A DNA stretch of 64,000 bases from assembly GCA_039588215.1 (NCBI GenBank), contig JBDHAD010000016.1:100147-164146 (forward strand), written 5' to 3'. Below, one piece after another: positions 42,475 to 50,094 of the stretch. This DNA is from JBDHAC01 sp039588215. GTDB lineage: Bacteria > Gemmatimonadota > Gemmatimonadetes > Palauibacterales > Palauibacteraceae. Every line of letters starts with the position of its first letter. Position 1 is the first letter of the stretch. The position numbers were made by a program, and so were the translations under genes. The notes under the pieces are model-generated. The model ran no database searches. It was given only the letters and a program-made list of their open reading frames with translations, and was not told where the DNA came from.

Positions 42475-43574
42475 CTTCTGAGTTCTGGAGCGGCGATCAG
42501 TTCGACGCAGAGGCGCAGCGCCTCTACGAAGCGGGCGACTACGATTCGGCGTTGGAAGTGCTGCGACGCGCGTTGGACCTTCACCCCGGCTCGGTCGAAC
42601 TGCTGGTGTCGCTCGGGTACACGCGGCTCGCGCGGGAGGAGTATCCGTGGGCTCGCAGGGCGTTCGAAGGCGCCCTGGCGCAGGAGCCCGATCACGAGGA
42701 GGCCCTCGCCGGTCTGGGCGAAGTGGTCCTCAAGCTGGGCGAGCGCGGGCGGGCGTTCCGCGCGTTCGAGAGAATTCTCGAGCTCGGGTTCGAAGAGGAC
42801 CTCGAGCTCATGCTTTGCGTCGGGCGGAGTCTGCTCCGGGAAGGTCTGCTCCAGCGGGCGGAGCGCTTCTTCCGATTGGCCGTCCGCGCCGACCGGCGGA
42901 GCGCCGAGGGGCCGCTGGATCTGGCATATGTCCTCTATCGTCAAGACGATCACGAGGGTGCCCTGTACTGGGGCCGGCAGGCGGTCCACCTCGACTCCAG
43001 CTCCGACGAGGCCCGTGCCCTGTACGGCAACCTGCTTTACGAGAAGGGTGAATTCGCGGCCGCGCTCCGACAGTTCGAGCGGATCCCACCGGGCCGCGTC
43101 ACGGATCCCGTGGTGGCCTGGCGGATCGTCGAGCTGACCCGGCGACTCCGCGACCTGCCTGGCGATGCGCCGGAGATTCAACCCTACGTGTTGATTCTGG
43201 ACGAGCTCAGCGCGGAGCCGAGCCCGGAGGACCGACTGCTCGCCGAGATCGAGGCCAGTCACTCCGGGCTCCTACCGATGCAGGGAACCGATCTCAGAGA
43301 TCAGCTCGATCTGTTCGGCAGACCCCCGATCCCGAAGTCGGAGGGCGCACACCGCGTGCGGAGCGCGGACGGTGCGGTTTTCGAGGGAGATTGGGCGGGG
43401 ATCGTGCGAGCGATGCGAGACCGGTGCCCGGACCCATCGATGTCGGTCGAGGATTTCATGCGTAGTGAGGCGCGGCGGCTCCTGGACCTGACCGGTGTCA
43501 GCGTCCCGTTTGACGACCCGCGGGGGTTTATCGAGGAATCGGCGCGCCTCGGCGCGCTCGAGATAGAGTGCTGA
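42471..43574 (+). CDS. Tetratricopeptide repeat (TPR) protein
   Basis: 367 residues. Residues about 10-220 consist of 34-residue helical repeats: AQRLYEAGDYDSALEVLRRAL, GYTRLAREEYPWARRAFEGAL, LGERGRAFRAFERILELG, LREGLLQRAERFFRLAVRA, YRQDDHEGALYWGRQAVH and LYEKGEFAAALRQFERI. The C-terminal part (residues about 240-367) is not repetitive and unrecognised. No signal peptide is visible. It overlaps the CNNM gene upstream and shares one base with the zinc-ribbon gene downstream (TGATG), so the three are co-translated. It is a probable scaffold; partner unknown. Confidence 0.85.
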   Translation: MTSEFWSGDQFDAEAQRLYEAGDYDSALEVLRRALDLHPGSVELLVSLGYTRLAREEYPWARRAFEGALAQEPDHEEALAGLGEVVLKLGERGRAFRAFERILELGFEEDLELMLCVGRSLLREGLLQRAERFFRLAVRADRRSAEGPLDLAYVLYRQDDHEGALYWGRQAVHLDSSSDEARALYGNLLYEKGEFAAALRQFERIPPGRVTDPVVAWRIVELTRRLRDLPGDAPEIQPYVLILDELSAEPSPEDRLLAEIEASHSGLLPMQGTDLRDQLDLFGRPPIPKSEGAHRVRSADGAVFEGDWAGIVRAMRDRCPDPSMSVEDFMRSEARRLLDLTGVSVPFDDPRGFIEESARLGALEIEC

Positions 43575-44275
43575 TGCAGATCGCCGGACCCGAAGCGCTC
43601 GGCCCGCTGCTCGCTTCTCGACTTGGGGAGGAGTGGGACACCGGGAGGTCGATAACGGTGGCCGACCTGCTGGCGACACTCCTGCCGTACGCCCACGTGC
43701 GCAGCGCGTTGGGGCTGACCATGAAGGGGGAGTACGATCTGGCGATCCTCCGTCTTCTGCTCAGCGAGGAGCACATTCGGGTGGATGCCGAGCTGGCGGA
43801 GGCGGTCGAGCGCGAACTGGCGGCTCCGGAGCCCGGTCTGGACTTCCTTTCCGAGCTCGCGGAAGCCGAGGTGGAGGTACGCCCCGAGGCGTGGGCGCAA
43901 TGGTCCGTAGGCAGTACGTCCGACCCGGGGCCGGGAGCATCTACCCTCGAGTCGCACGCGGCGGAGACTCGATCGGAAGGTAGCCTCAACGGTGCTCCCA
44001 TCGTTCGTGAGTGGGATCAATTCGAGGTCGCAGGGGAAGACACGACGGACCGATTGGGTCAAGCGGCCGGCGAGGCCTGGGGGGAAGCCGATCGCTCGGC
44101 GACGTGGCGCGAGCGTTGTCGGCACTGCCAGCGCGTACTGCCGGAGCGCGGCGATCTACAGTTCTGTCCTTACTGTGGGGTGGGACAAGCAGATCCCACG
44201 TGCGCGAACTGCGATGAACAGCTTGAGCGAGGGTGGGCGTACTGCCCTCGGTGTGGAAAGGCAAAGGAAACATGA
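43574..44275 (+). CDS. Double zinc-ribbon protein, otherwise unrecognised
   Basis: 233 residues from an ATG at 43574. The N-terminal half (residues 1-110) is helical and hydrophilic, including LADLLATLLPYAHVRSALGLTMKGEYD and LAILRLLLSEEH. After a low-complexity linker, the C-terminus holds two zinc ribbons: CRHC...CPYC (from CRHCQRVLPERGD) and CANC...CPRC (from CANCDEQLERGW). Eight cysteines in paired CxxC knuckles would bind two zinc ions. Such ribbons mediate nucleic-acid or protein contacts. The gene is sandwiched between the TPR gene and a cytochrome c gene, overlapping both. Function unassigned. Confidence 0.78.
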   Translation: MQIAGPEALGPLLASRLGEEWDTGRSITVADLLATLLPYAHVRSALGLTMKGEYDLAILRLLLSEEHIRVDAELAEAVERELAAPEPGLDFLSELAEAEVEVRPEAWAQWSVGSTSDPGPGASTLESHAAETRSEGSLNGAPIVREWDQFEVAGEDTTDRLGQAAGEAWGEADRSATWRERCRHCQRVLPERGDLQFCPYCGVGQADPTCANCDEQLERGWAYCPRCGKAKET

Positions 44276-44676
44276 GTGCATATGGCCGAATGGCCCGCGC
44301 CCTACTTCTGGGTGCACCGTTGCTCATTCTGGTCGGGACCTCGATACCGGCCCAGGAGCCGCCGCAAGAACTTCCCGAGGGGGTGACGGCGGACTTGATC
44401 GCACGGGGTGATTCGCTCTTTCACGGCGGCGGTCTGTGCTACGCGTGCCATGGATCCGGGGGCACCGGCATCCCCGGTCTCGGTGCCGATCTGACCGACG
44501 ATGAATGGCTGAACACGGACGGATCGTACGCGGGGCTGATCCAACGGATCACCGAGGGTGTAGCCGCGGGCGATTCAGACTCCGGCGTCCCGATGCCCGC
44601 GAAGGGAGGCTCGCAGATCACCGACGATCAGGTCCGGGCGGTCGCCGCGTACGTCTGGTCGCTCCGACTCCCCTAG
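44272..44676 (+). CDS. Monohaem cytochrome c, exported
   Basis: 134 residues from an ATG at 44272, overlapping the zinc-ribbon gene stop (ATGA) and preceded by AAAGGAAA. A signal peptide (ARALLLGAPLLILVGTSIPAQ) is followed by one class I cytochrome c domain. The haem-binding CYACHG lies around residue 60, and MPAKGGSQITDDQVRAVAAYVWSL holds the likely axial Met and the C-terminal helix. It is a soluble periplasmic electron carrier. It could serve a dehydrogenase such as the GMC enzyme elsewhere in the window, but nothing ties them together. It ends 15 bp before leuB. Confidence 0.9.
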   Translation: MSAYGRMARALLLGAPLLILVGTSIPAQEPPQELPEGVTADLIARGDSLFHGGGLCYACHGSGGTGIPGLGADLTDDEWLNTDGSYAGLIQRITEGVAAGDSDSGVPMPAKGGSQITDDQVRAVAAYVWSLRLP

Positions 44677-44691
44677 CAGGCCGCTGAGCGC

Positions 44692-45759
44692 GTGCCTCCG
44701 CTGCGCGTAGCGATCATAGGGGGCGACGGAGTCGGCCCCGAGGTCGTGGCGGTGGCGCGGCGCGTGCTGGAGGCCGCAGTCGAAGCAGGCCTCGCGTCGA
44801 TCGAGTTCGAGGAGTTTCCACAGGGCGCCGACCATTACCTGAGTACGGGAGAGACACTCTCCCGCGAGACGTTCCGTCGTCTCCGCGATGAGTTCGACGC
44901 GATCCTGCTCGGGGCGGTGGGTGATCCGCGCGTACCCGACGGTCGCCACGCGCGCGATCTCCTGTTGGGCCTGCGGTTCAGACTCGACCTGTTCTTGAAT
45001 CGACGACCGCTGCGTCTCAGGGCACCGGAGCTGTCCCCCCTCAAGATCGCTGCCGATCAAGCGATCGACATGGTGATTTTCCGCGAGAACACCGAGGGGA
45101 TGTACGGAGGCCACGGTCGCATCGAGGGAGAGGGGACTCCCGACGAGATCGCGGTCAGCGAGGCGATCGCGAGCCGCCGTGCGGTCGAGCGCATCGTACA
45201 CGCCGCGTTCGGGCACGCGCGCACCTCCGGTAGACGACTCGTGACGCTGGCGGACAAGGCGAATGCCGTGCCCCACGTGTACGGATTCTGGCGCCGCACG
45301 TTCACCGAGGTTGCGGCCGAGTACCCGGACGTACCCTCTGAAACGCGCTATGTGGATGCACTCGCGATGGGGATGGTCCGTACACCGCAGAAATTCGGTG
45401 TGATCGTCACGGAGAACCTGCTCGGGGACATCCTCTCCGACCTGGGAGCGGGGCTGATCGGCGGGCCGGGGCTCGCTCCATCCGCGAACGTGTACCCGGG
45501 GCGTCACGGTCTCTACGAGCCGGTTCACGGGAGCGCGCCGGATATCGCCGGAACGGGAACCGCGAACCCGATGGCGGCCGTCTTGAGCGCCGCCATGATG
45601 TTGCAGGATGCTCACCAGGAGGAGGCGGCGGCGCGAATCGAGGACGCCGTCGACCTGGCTCTGGCGGAGTCGGTTCGGACACCGGACGTGGGTGGGGACG
45701 CCTCCACGGAGGAAGTGGGGCGCTGGCTCGCGGAGAGGGTGAAAAGCGCCCCGGCCTAG
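44692..45759 (+). CDS. leuB: 3-isopropylmalate dehydrogenase-type enzyme
   Basis: 355 residues from a GTG at 44692. It is a beta-decarboxylating dehydrogenase with LRVAIIGGDGVGPEVV, ILLGAVGDPRVPDG, LRFRLDLFLNRRPLRL (the Arg-rich substrate loop), FRENTEGMYGG, the catalytic Lys in LVTLADKANAVP, VIVTENLLGDILSDLGAGLIGG and the NAD-binding YEPVHGSAPDIAGTGTANP. The last motif favours NAD-dependent isopropylmalate dehydrogenase over NADP-isocitrate dehydrogenase. The arrangement resembles actinobacterial-type LeuB. leuC, leuD and leuA are not in the window, so a role in leucine synthesis is likely but tartrate/malate dehydrogenase activity cannot be excluded. Confidence 0.82.
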   Translation: MPPLRVAIIGGDGVGPEVVAVARRVLEAAVEAGLASIEFEEFPQGADHYLSTGETLSRETFRRLRDEFDAILLGAVGDPRVPDGRHARDLLLGLRFRLDLFLNRRPLRLRAPELSPLKIAADQAIDMVIFRENTEGMYGGHGRIEGEGTPDEIAVSEAIASRRAVERIVHAAFGHARTSGRRLVTLADKANAVPHVYGFWRRTFTEVAAEYPDVPSETRYVDALAMGMVRTPQKFGVIVTENLLGDILSDLGAGLIGGPGLAPSANVYPGRHGLYEPVHGSAPDIAGTGTANPMAAVLSAAMMLQDAHQEEAAARIEDAVDLALAESVRTPDVGGDASTEEVGRWLAERVKSAPA

Positions 45760-45936
45760 CGGCAGACAGCGGAGGAGCTCCAGCGAGTTGCAGTCCGCTC
45801 TTCCCCCTCGGTGCTCCCGGTGACTACCAGACTTCCGAGACGGCAAACGAGCCGCAGCGGAACTCGACCTGTCGCGCTACTTTTGACCGTCTGCGGTGTT
45901 CACCCGCACGGTACCTTCTAGATACAGGAGATTCGG

Positions 45937-47139
45937 ATGAGCCCCTCGCGAAACGGAACCGATATCGTCTTCCTGTCTGCGGTCCGCACGCCCATGGGGA
46001 CCTTCGGAGGGAGCCTCAAGCACCACTCCGCCACCCAACTCGGAGTCGTGGCGTCCCAGGCGGCGGTCGAGCGCTCTGGCGTGGCGCCCGACGAGTTCGG
46101 CCAGGTCGTGTTCGGGAATGTCATGCAGACCTCGGCGGATGCGATCTACCTGGCCCGCCACGTCGGCCTGCATGCTGGGCTCCCGATCGAAGTACCGGCT
46201 GTCACCGTCAACCGGCTTTGCGGATCCGGCTTTCAGGCCGTGATCGACGGCGCCCAGGAGATCATCCTCGACGAGTGCTCCGTGTGTCTGGTGGGAGGCA
46301 CCGAATCGATGAGCCAGGCTCCCCACATCGTGCGGGGGGCGAGATGGGGATTGCGGCTCGGGCCCGCTCCTCCGTTCGAAGATTCGCTGTGGGAGGCGCT
46401 GACCGACCCGTACAGCGGCTTCTCGATGGCGGAGACGGCGGAGAACCTGGCCGAGGAGTACGGCGTCTCTCGAACGGATGTCGACGAGGTCGCCGTCCGC
46501 AGCCAGCAGCTGGCCAAGGCCGCATGGGACGAGGGCCGCTATGCGGACGAGGTGGTGCCCGTGATGATCGGCCGCAAGGGGAAGGAGAAGCCGTTCGAGC
46601 GGGACGAGCACCTCCGCCCGGATACGACGATGGAGGGTCTGGGGACCCTGCGGCCGTACTTCAAGAAGGACGGGCTGGTGACTGCCGGCAACGCCAGCGG
46701 GATCGGTGACGGCGCGGCTGCCCTGGTGATCGCGGATCGGTCGTATGCGGAGGCGAACGGACTCGCGTCCATCGGCCGGCTGCTTTCCTGGGCCGTCGCC
46801 GGCGTGGAGCCCCGGATCATGGGGATCGGACCCGCGCCCGCGTCCCGCCGCGCGCTCGAGAAGGCCGGCATGACGCTGTCGGATATCGACTTGATCGAGG
46901 TCAACGAAGCCTTCGCCCCGCAGTACGTGGCGGTGGAGCGCGAGCTCGAGCTGGACCGCGACATCGTCAACGTGGACGGCGGCGCGATCGCGCTCACGCA
47001 CCCGCTCGGAATGACCGGCGCCCGCATCACGACGCATCTGCTGCACGAGTTGCGCCGGCGCGGGGGTGGCCTGGGTCTGGGTACCGCGTGCATCGGTGGC
47101 GGACAGGGGGCTGCGGTCATCGTCGAAGTCGACGCCTAA
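45937..47139 (+). CDS. Acetyl-CoA C-acyltransferase (thiolase)
   Basis: 400 residues, ATG at 45937 with CAGGAG upstream. Thiolase landmarks: the nucleophile Cys95 in NRLCGSGFQA, GGTESMSQAP, TAGNASGIGDGAAALV, NEAFAPQYV, His355 in GGAIALTHPLGMTG and the second catalytic Cys385 in ACIGGGQGAA. At the residue before His355 most thiolases have Gly (ALGHP); here it is Thr. The enzyme condenses two acetyl-CoA to acetoacetyl-CoA or runs in beta-oxidation. A 3-hydroxybutyryl-CoA dehydrogenase lies 2 kb downstream, so the pair could provide the first two steps toward 3-hydroxybutyrate/crotonyl-CoA. Confidence 0.92.
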   Translation: MSPSRNGTDIVFLSAVRTPMGTFGGSLKHHSATQLGVVASQAAVERSGVAPDEFGQVVFGNVMQTSADAIYLARHVGLHAGLPIEVPAVTVNRLCGSGFQAVIDGAQEIILDECSVCLVGGTESMSQAPHIVRGARWGLRLGPAPPFEDSLWEALTDPYSGFSMAETAENLAEEYGVSRTDVDEVAVRSQQLAKAAWDEGRYADEVVPVMIGRKGKEKPFERDEHLRPDTTMEGLGTLRPYFKKDGLVTAGNASGIGDGAAALVIADRSYAEANGLASIGRLLSWAVAGVEPRIMGIGPAPASRRALEKAGMTLSDIDLIEVNEAFAPQYVAVERELELDRDIVNVDGGAIALTHPLGMTGARITTHLLHELRRRGGGLGLGTACIGGGQGAAVIVEVDA

Positions 47140-47206
47140 ATAGTCGGTCGAAGCGCGCGACCCGCTTGGGTCCCGCGACGACCTGCTGACCATAGGGAGG
47201 CGATCC

Positions 47207-48166
47207 ATGGAAATCCTCGCCCTGGTGGCGGCCGCAGGTGTGGCCGCCCTCGCCACGAGCCTCAGGATCCTCAGGGAATACGATCGGGCCGTGGTCTTTC
47301 GACTCGGACGGGTCCGTCCCGTTCGGGGGCCGGGCCTCGTCTTTCTCGTCCCGTTCGGGATCGAGCGGATGGAGCGCGTGAGCCTTCGGATCATCGCGAT
47401 GGATATCCCTCCGCAGGATGTGATCACGCGTGACAACGTCTCGGTGAAGGTGAACGCCGTCCTGTACTTTCGCGTCGCCGAGCCGATGAAGGCCATCCTC
47501 GAGATCGAGGATTTCTTGTTCGCCACCTCCCAGCTTGCACAGACGACCCTGCGCTCGGTGATCGGGCAGGCCGAGCTGGACGAGCTCCTCGCAGAGCGCG
47601 AGAAGTTCAACCAGATCCTGCGCGACATCATCGATGAAGGGACGGATGCGTGGGGGATCGATGTGACGGGTGTCGAGGTGAAGGACGTGGATCTGCCCCA
47701 GGAGATGAAGCGGGCGATCGCTCGTCAGGCCGAGGCCGAGCGCGAGCGCAGGGCGAAGGTGATCAACGCGGAAGGGGAGCTGCAGGCAGCGCACAACCTC
47801 CGTAAGGCGGCCAAGCTACTGAGCGAGCAGCCGGCGTCGCTCCAACTCCGCTTCCTGCAGACGGCGTCGGAGATCGCGGCCGAGAACAACTCCACTACGC
47901 TCTTCCCGCTGCCGCTGGACTTCGGTCCGTTTACGGCCTTGTTCAGCGGCAGGCGTGTCGGAGCCCAAGCCGAGGTCGATGAAGAGGCCGAGCCCGAACC
48001 CGAGTTCCTGTCGGGATCGGAGACCGTCGGGTCGATCGGGTCCGGGTTGGATGAGGCGGCGCGCAAGCGACTGACGCGCGCCACCGAACGGAAGGATCGG
48101 GAGGTGGACGAAGCGCCGGTCGCTTCTCGCCGAACGTCGGGCGACTCGGATGCCGGAGAAAGCTAA
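47207..48166 (+). CDS. Slipin / stomatin-like SPFH membrane protein
   Basis: 319 residues, preceded by AGGGAGG. One N-terminal hydrophobic segment (residues 2-19) is followed by the SPFH/band 7 domain: RILREYDRAVVFRLGRVRPVRGPGLVFLVPF, MDIPPQDVITRDNVSVKVNAVLYFRV and LDELLAEREKFNQILRDIID with GIDVTGVEVKDVDLPQEMKRAIARQAEAERERRAKVI. The final 80 residues are acidic and probably disordered. Slipins form oligomeric membrane scaffolds. Many are paired with an NfeD protein; here the following gene is not NfeD but another two-span membrane protein, overlapping by 17 bases. Confidence 0.9.
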   Translation: MEILALVAAAGVAALATSLRILREYDRAVVFRLGRVRPVRGPGLVFLVPFGIERMERVSLRIIAMDIPPQDVITRDNVSVKVNAVLYFRVAEPMKAILEIEDFLFATSQLAQTTLRSVIGQAELDELLAEREKFNQILRDIIDEGTDAWGIDVTGVEVKDVDLPQEMKRAIARQAEAERERRAKVINAEGELQAAHNLRKAAKLLSEQPASLQLRFLQTASEIAAENNSTTLFPLPLDFGPFTALFSGRRVGAQAEVDEEAEPEPEFLSGSETVGSIGSGLDEAARKRLTRATERKDREVDEAPVASRRTSGDSDAGES

Positions 48167-49043
48167 AGACCCGCACGAGGGGGGGGACGTGCCGGCTCCC
48201 ATCTCCAAGGAGGGGGGGCTCCCGGCGCCTGCGTACAGGGGGGGCGTGCCGGTCACACGCGCGCAGCTTGAACGGGTCATCCGGCGCGCCTCCGATCTGC
48301 AGTTTCGCGATTCGAGCGAGGCAGGCAGCGCGCTCGACGCGGCCGAGGTGGTGCGAATCGGAGGCGAGGTCGGCCTCGAGCCCCGCTACGTGCAGCAGGC
48401 GCTCGCCGAAGTGCAGGCGGAGGCTCTCATGCCCGCCATGCCGGCCGACACGGGTCTGGCTCAGAGGCTGTTCGGATCCGGCTTGGTGCGAGCGAGCCGC
48501 GTGGTCCAGGGGGACCGGAGCGAGGTCGAGGAGAAGCTCGAAGAGCACCTGAGAGACCGCGAGCTCATGAAGCAAGTGCGATCGCGCTCCGGACTTTCGT
48601 TGTGGGAGCCGGCGGGCGGGCTCGTCAGCTCGATGCGGCGCGCGATGGACGTCGCCGGACACGGCTACGAGCTCGCGAAAGCCCGAAACCTCCAGGTCGC
48701 CATCGAGCAGCTCGAGCCGGGGTGGTCGCTCGTGACCCTGACCGCCGATGTCCGCAATGCCCGGAATCAGGCGGCTGGAGGCTTCTACGGTGCGTTCATG
48801 AGCGCATCGATCGGGATCTCCGTGGCGATTCTCGCCACCGCGGGACTCGCGGTGCTCCCGATCATCGGTGCCGTCGCCGTCGGCGCGGCCGGATTCGGCG
48901 GTGCCACCTGGGCAGCCGGGACGACCGTGCGACGCCGGCACGCCCGCATGGAGCTCACGCTTCAAGGGTTGTTGGATCGGCTGGAAGTGGGTGAGGCGCT
49001 GGCAGGCGCGGAGGGACAATGGAAGGTGCCTTTTCTGCGCTGA
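48150..49043 (+). CDS. Membrane protein of unknown function, downstream of slipin
   Basis: 297 residues starting inside the end of the slipin gene. The N-terminal third is soluble, including VTRAQLERVIRRASDLQFRD and LDAAEVVRIGGEVGLEPRYVQQALAEVQAE, a helical unit resembling those of other uncharacterised membrane-anchored proteins. Two close hydrophobic segments occur at about residues 210-255 (GFYGAFMSASIGISVAILAT and VLPIIGAVAVGAAGFGGATW), followed by a short basic C-terminal helix. No enzyme motif is visible. Overlap with the slipin gene suggests that the two products are made together and may interact. Family not recognised. Confidence 0.75.
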   Translation: MPEKAKDPHEGGDVPAPISKEGGLPAPAYRGGVPVTRAQLERVIRRASDLQFRDSSEAGSALDAAEVVRIGGEVGLEPRYVQQALAEVQAEALMPAMPADTGLAQRLFGSGLVRASRVVQGDRSEVEEKLEEHLRDRELMKQVRSRSGLSLWEPAGGLVSSMRRAMDVAGHGYELAKARNLQVAIEQLEPGWSLVTLTADVRNARNQAAGGFYGAFMSASIGISVAILATAGLAVLPIIGAVAVGAAGFGGATWAAGTTVRRRHARMELTLQGLLDRLEVGEALAGAEGQWKVPFLR

Positions 49044-49122
49044 CCCCCGGGGTCTCGAGTGACGCAGCTCCCAGGGCCGGGCCCGCTACGGCTCGGCTGA
49101 ATAAACAGGAAGGAGAGCGACA

Positions 49123-49938
49123 TTGAGTGAAATACAGCGTGTGGGAGTGGTCGGGTGCGGTTTAATGGGAAACGGGATCGCGCAGATCTCGGCGGGTGCC
49201 GGGTACGAGACCGTCGTTCGAGAGGTGAGCCAGGAACTCTTGGATCGCGGGATGTCCTCGATCGAGAAGAACCTGGACCGAGCCGTTCGGAAGGAAAAGC
49301 TGACCGAGGCCGATCGGGACGCCGCACTCGGACGCCTGACTCCAACGCTCGATACGAGTGATCTGGCCGAGTGCGATCTGATCATCGAGGCCATCGTAGA
49401 AAGTCTCGATGAGAAGAACGCGCTGTTCGGCGACTTGGAGTCTCTCTGCAAAGCGACGGCCATCTTCTCGTCGAACACTTCGAGCCTCTCGATCACCGAG
49501 CTGGCTGCGGGTACCGAGCGTCCCGATCGCTTCGTGGGACTGCACTTCTTCAACCCGGTGCCCATCATGCCGCTCGTCGAAGTCGTGCGTTGCGGCAGCA
49601 CCTCCGAGCAGACCTTCAACGCGGCGTTCGCGTTCGCGAAATCGGTCGGAAAGAACCCCATCGCCTGCCGGGACAACACCGGATTCGTCGTGAACCGTCT
49701 CCTGGTGCCGTACCTGCTGGACGCGATCCGTGCGTACGAAGAGGGTGCAGGTTCGATCCCGGATATCGACGCCGGCATGAGACTCGGGTGTGGGTACCCA
49801 ATGGGGCCGTTCACGCTGGGTGACTTCGTCGGTCTGGACACCCTTTTCCGTATCGCCGAGATCATGTACGAGGAGTACAAGGACCCGCGCTTCGCACCTC
49901 CATCGTTGCTGCGGCGCATGTACGTAACACGTGGCTGA
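49123..49938 (+). CDS. 3-hydroxybutyryl-CoA dehydrogenase, short C-terminus
   Basis: 271 residues from a TTG at 49123 with AGGAAGGAGAG upstream. NAD-binding motif VGVVGCGLMGNGIAQISA, conserved IFSSNTSSLSITELAA, the catalytic His in GLHFFNPVPIMPLVEVV, NTGFVVNRLLVPYLLDAI and LGCGYPMGPFTLGDFVGLDT are all present. Family members normally end with about 12-15 more residues, including GRKTGRGFY, after LLRRM; here translation stops at LLRRMYVTRG. Sequence after the stop does not resume the motif in another frame that I can see. It acts on acetoacetyl-CoA/3-hydroxybutyryl-CoA, next to a thiolase. A strong hairpin lies 65 bp downstream. Confidence 0.9.
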   Translation: MSEIQRVGVVGCGLMGNGIAQISAGAGYETVVREVSQELLDRGMSSIEKNLDRAVRKEKLTEADRDAALGRLTPTLDTSDLAECDLIIEAIVESLDEKNALFGDLESLCKATAIFSSNTSSLSITELAAGTERPDRFVGLHFFNPVPIMPLVEVVRCGSTSEQTFNAAFAFAKSVGKNPIACRDNTGFVVNRLLVPYLLDAIRAYEEGAGSIPDIDAGMRLGCGYPMGPFTLGDFVGLDTLFRIAEIMYEEYKDPRFAPPSLLRRMYVTRG

Positions 49939-50002
49939 AGGCTCCAGCGAACCGCGTTACGAGCGCGTGGAGCACTCCGGCGATCTGCAACAACCTGTCT
50001 TC

Positions 50003-50050
50003 TTCAGGCCGTCGGCCGGGCTCCTGCCCGAGCCTCGCCGACGGCCTGAA
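50003..50050. terminator. 14-bp perfect hairpin, likely terminator between hbd-type gene and recF
   Basis: TTCAGGCCGTCGGC (50003-50016) pairs perfectly with 50037-50050. The loop itself contains a nested 5-bp hairpin (CGGGC/GCCCG at 50017-50021 and 50026-50030). It ends in GAATTT, so the U-tract is short, but stem strength and position between two units suggest termination. The recF promoter begins six bases later. Confidence 0.6.
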
Positions 50051-50055
50051 TTTCC

Positions 50056-50084
50056 TTGCATGACAAGGGTTTTGGGGATATTTT
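50056..50084 (+). promoter_or_regulatory. Sigma-70-type promoter of the recF-dciA-gyrB operon
   Basis: TTGCAT (50056-50061) and TATTTT (50079-50084) with a 17-bp spacer, immediately after the hairpin. Transcription would start near 50091, only about four bases before the recF ATG at 50095, so the mRNA is predicted to be leaderless or nearly so; no Shine-Dalgarno sequence precedes the ATG. Confidence 0.65.
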
Positions 50085-50094
50085 AGTTCCCCTG

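Noticed and set aside
45877..47631. 584-codon minus-strand frame opposite the thiolase and slipin genes
   Set aside because: Antisense shadow of two well-supported genes; composition is His/Arg/Ser-rich without domain features.
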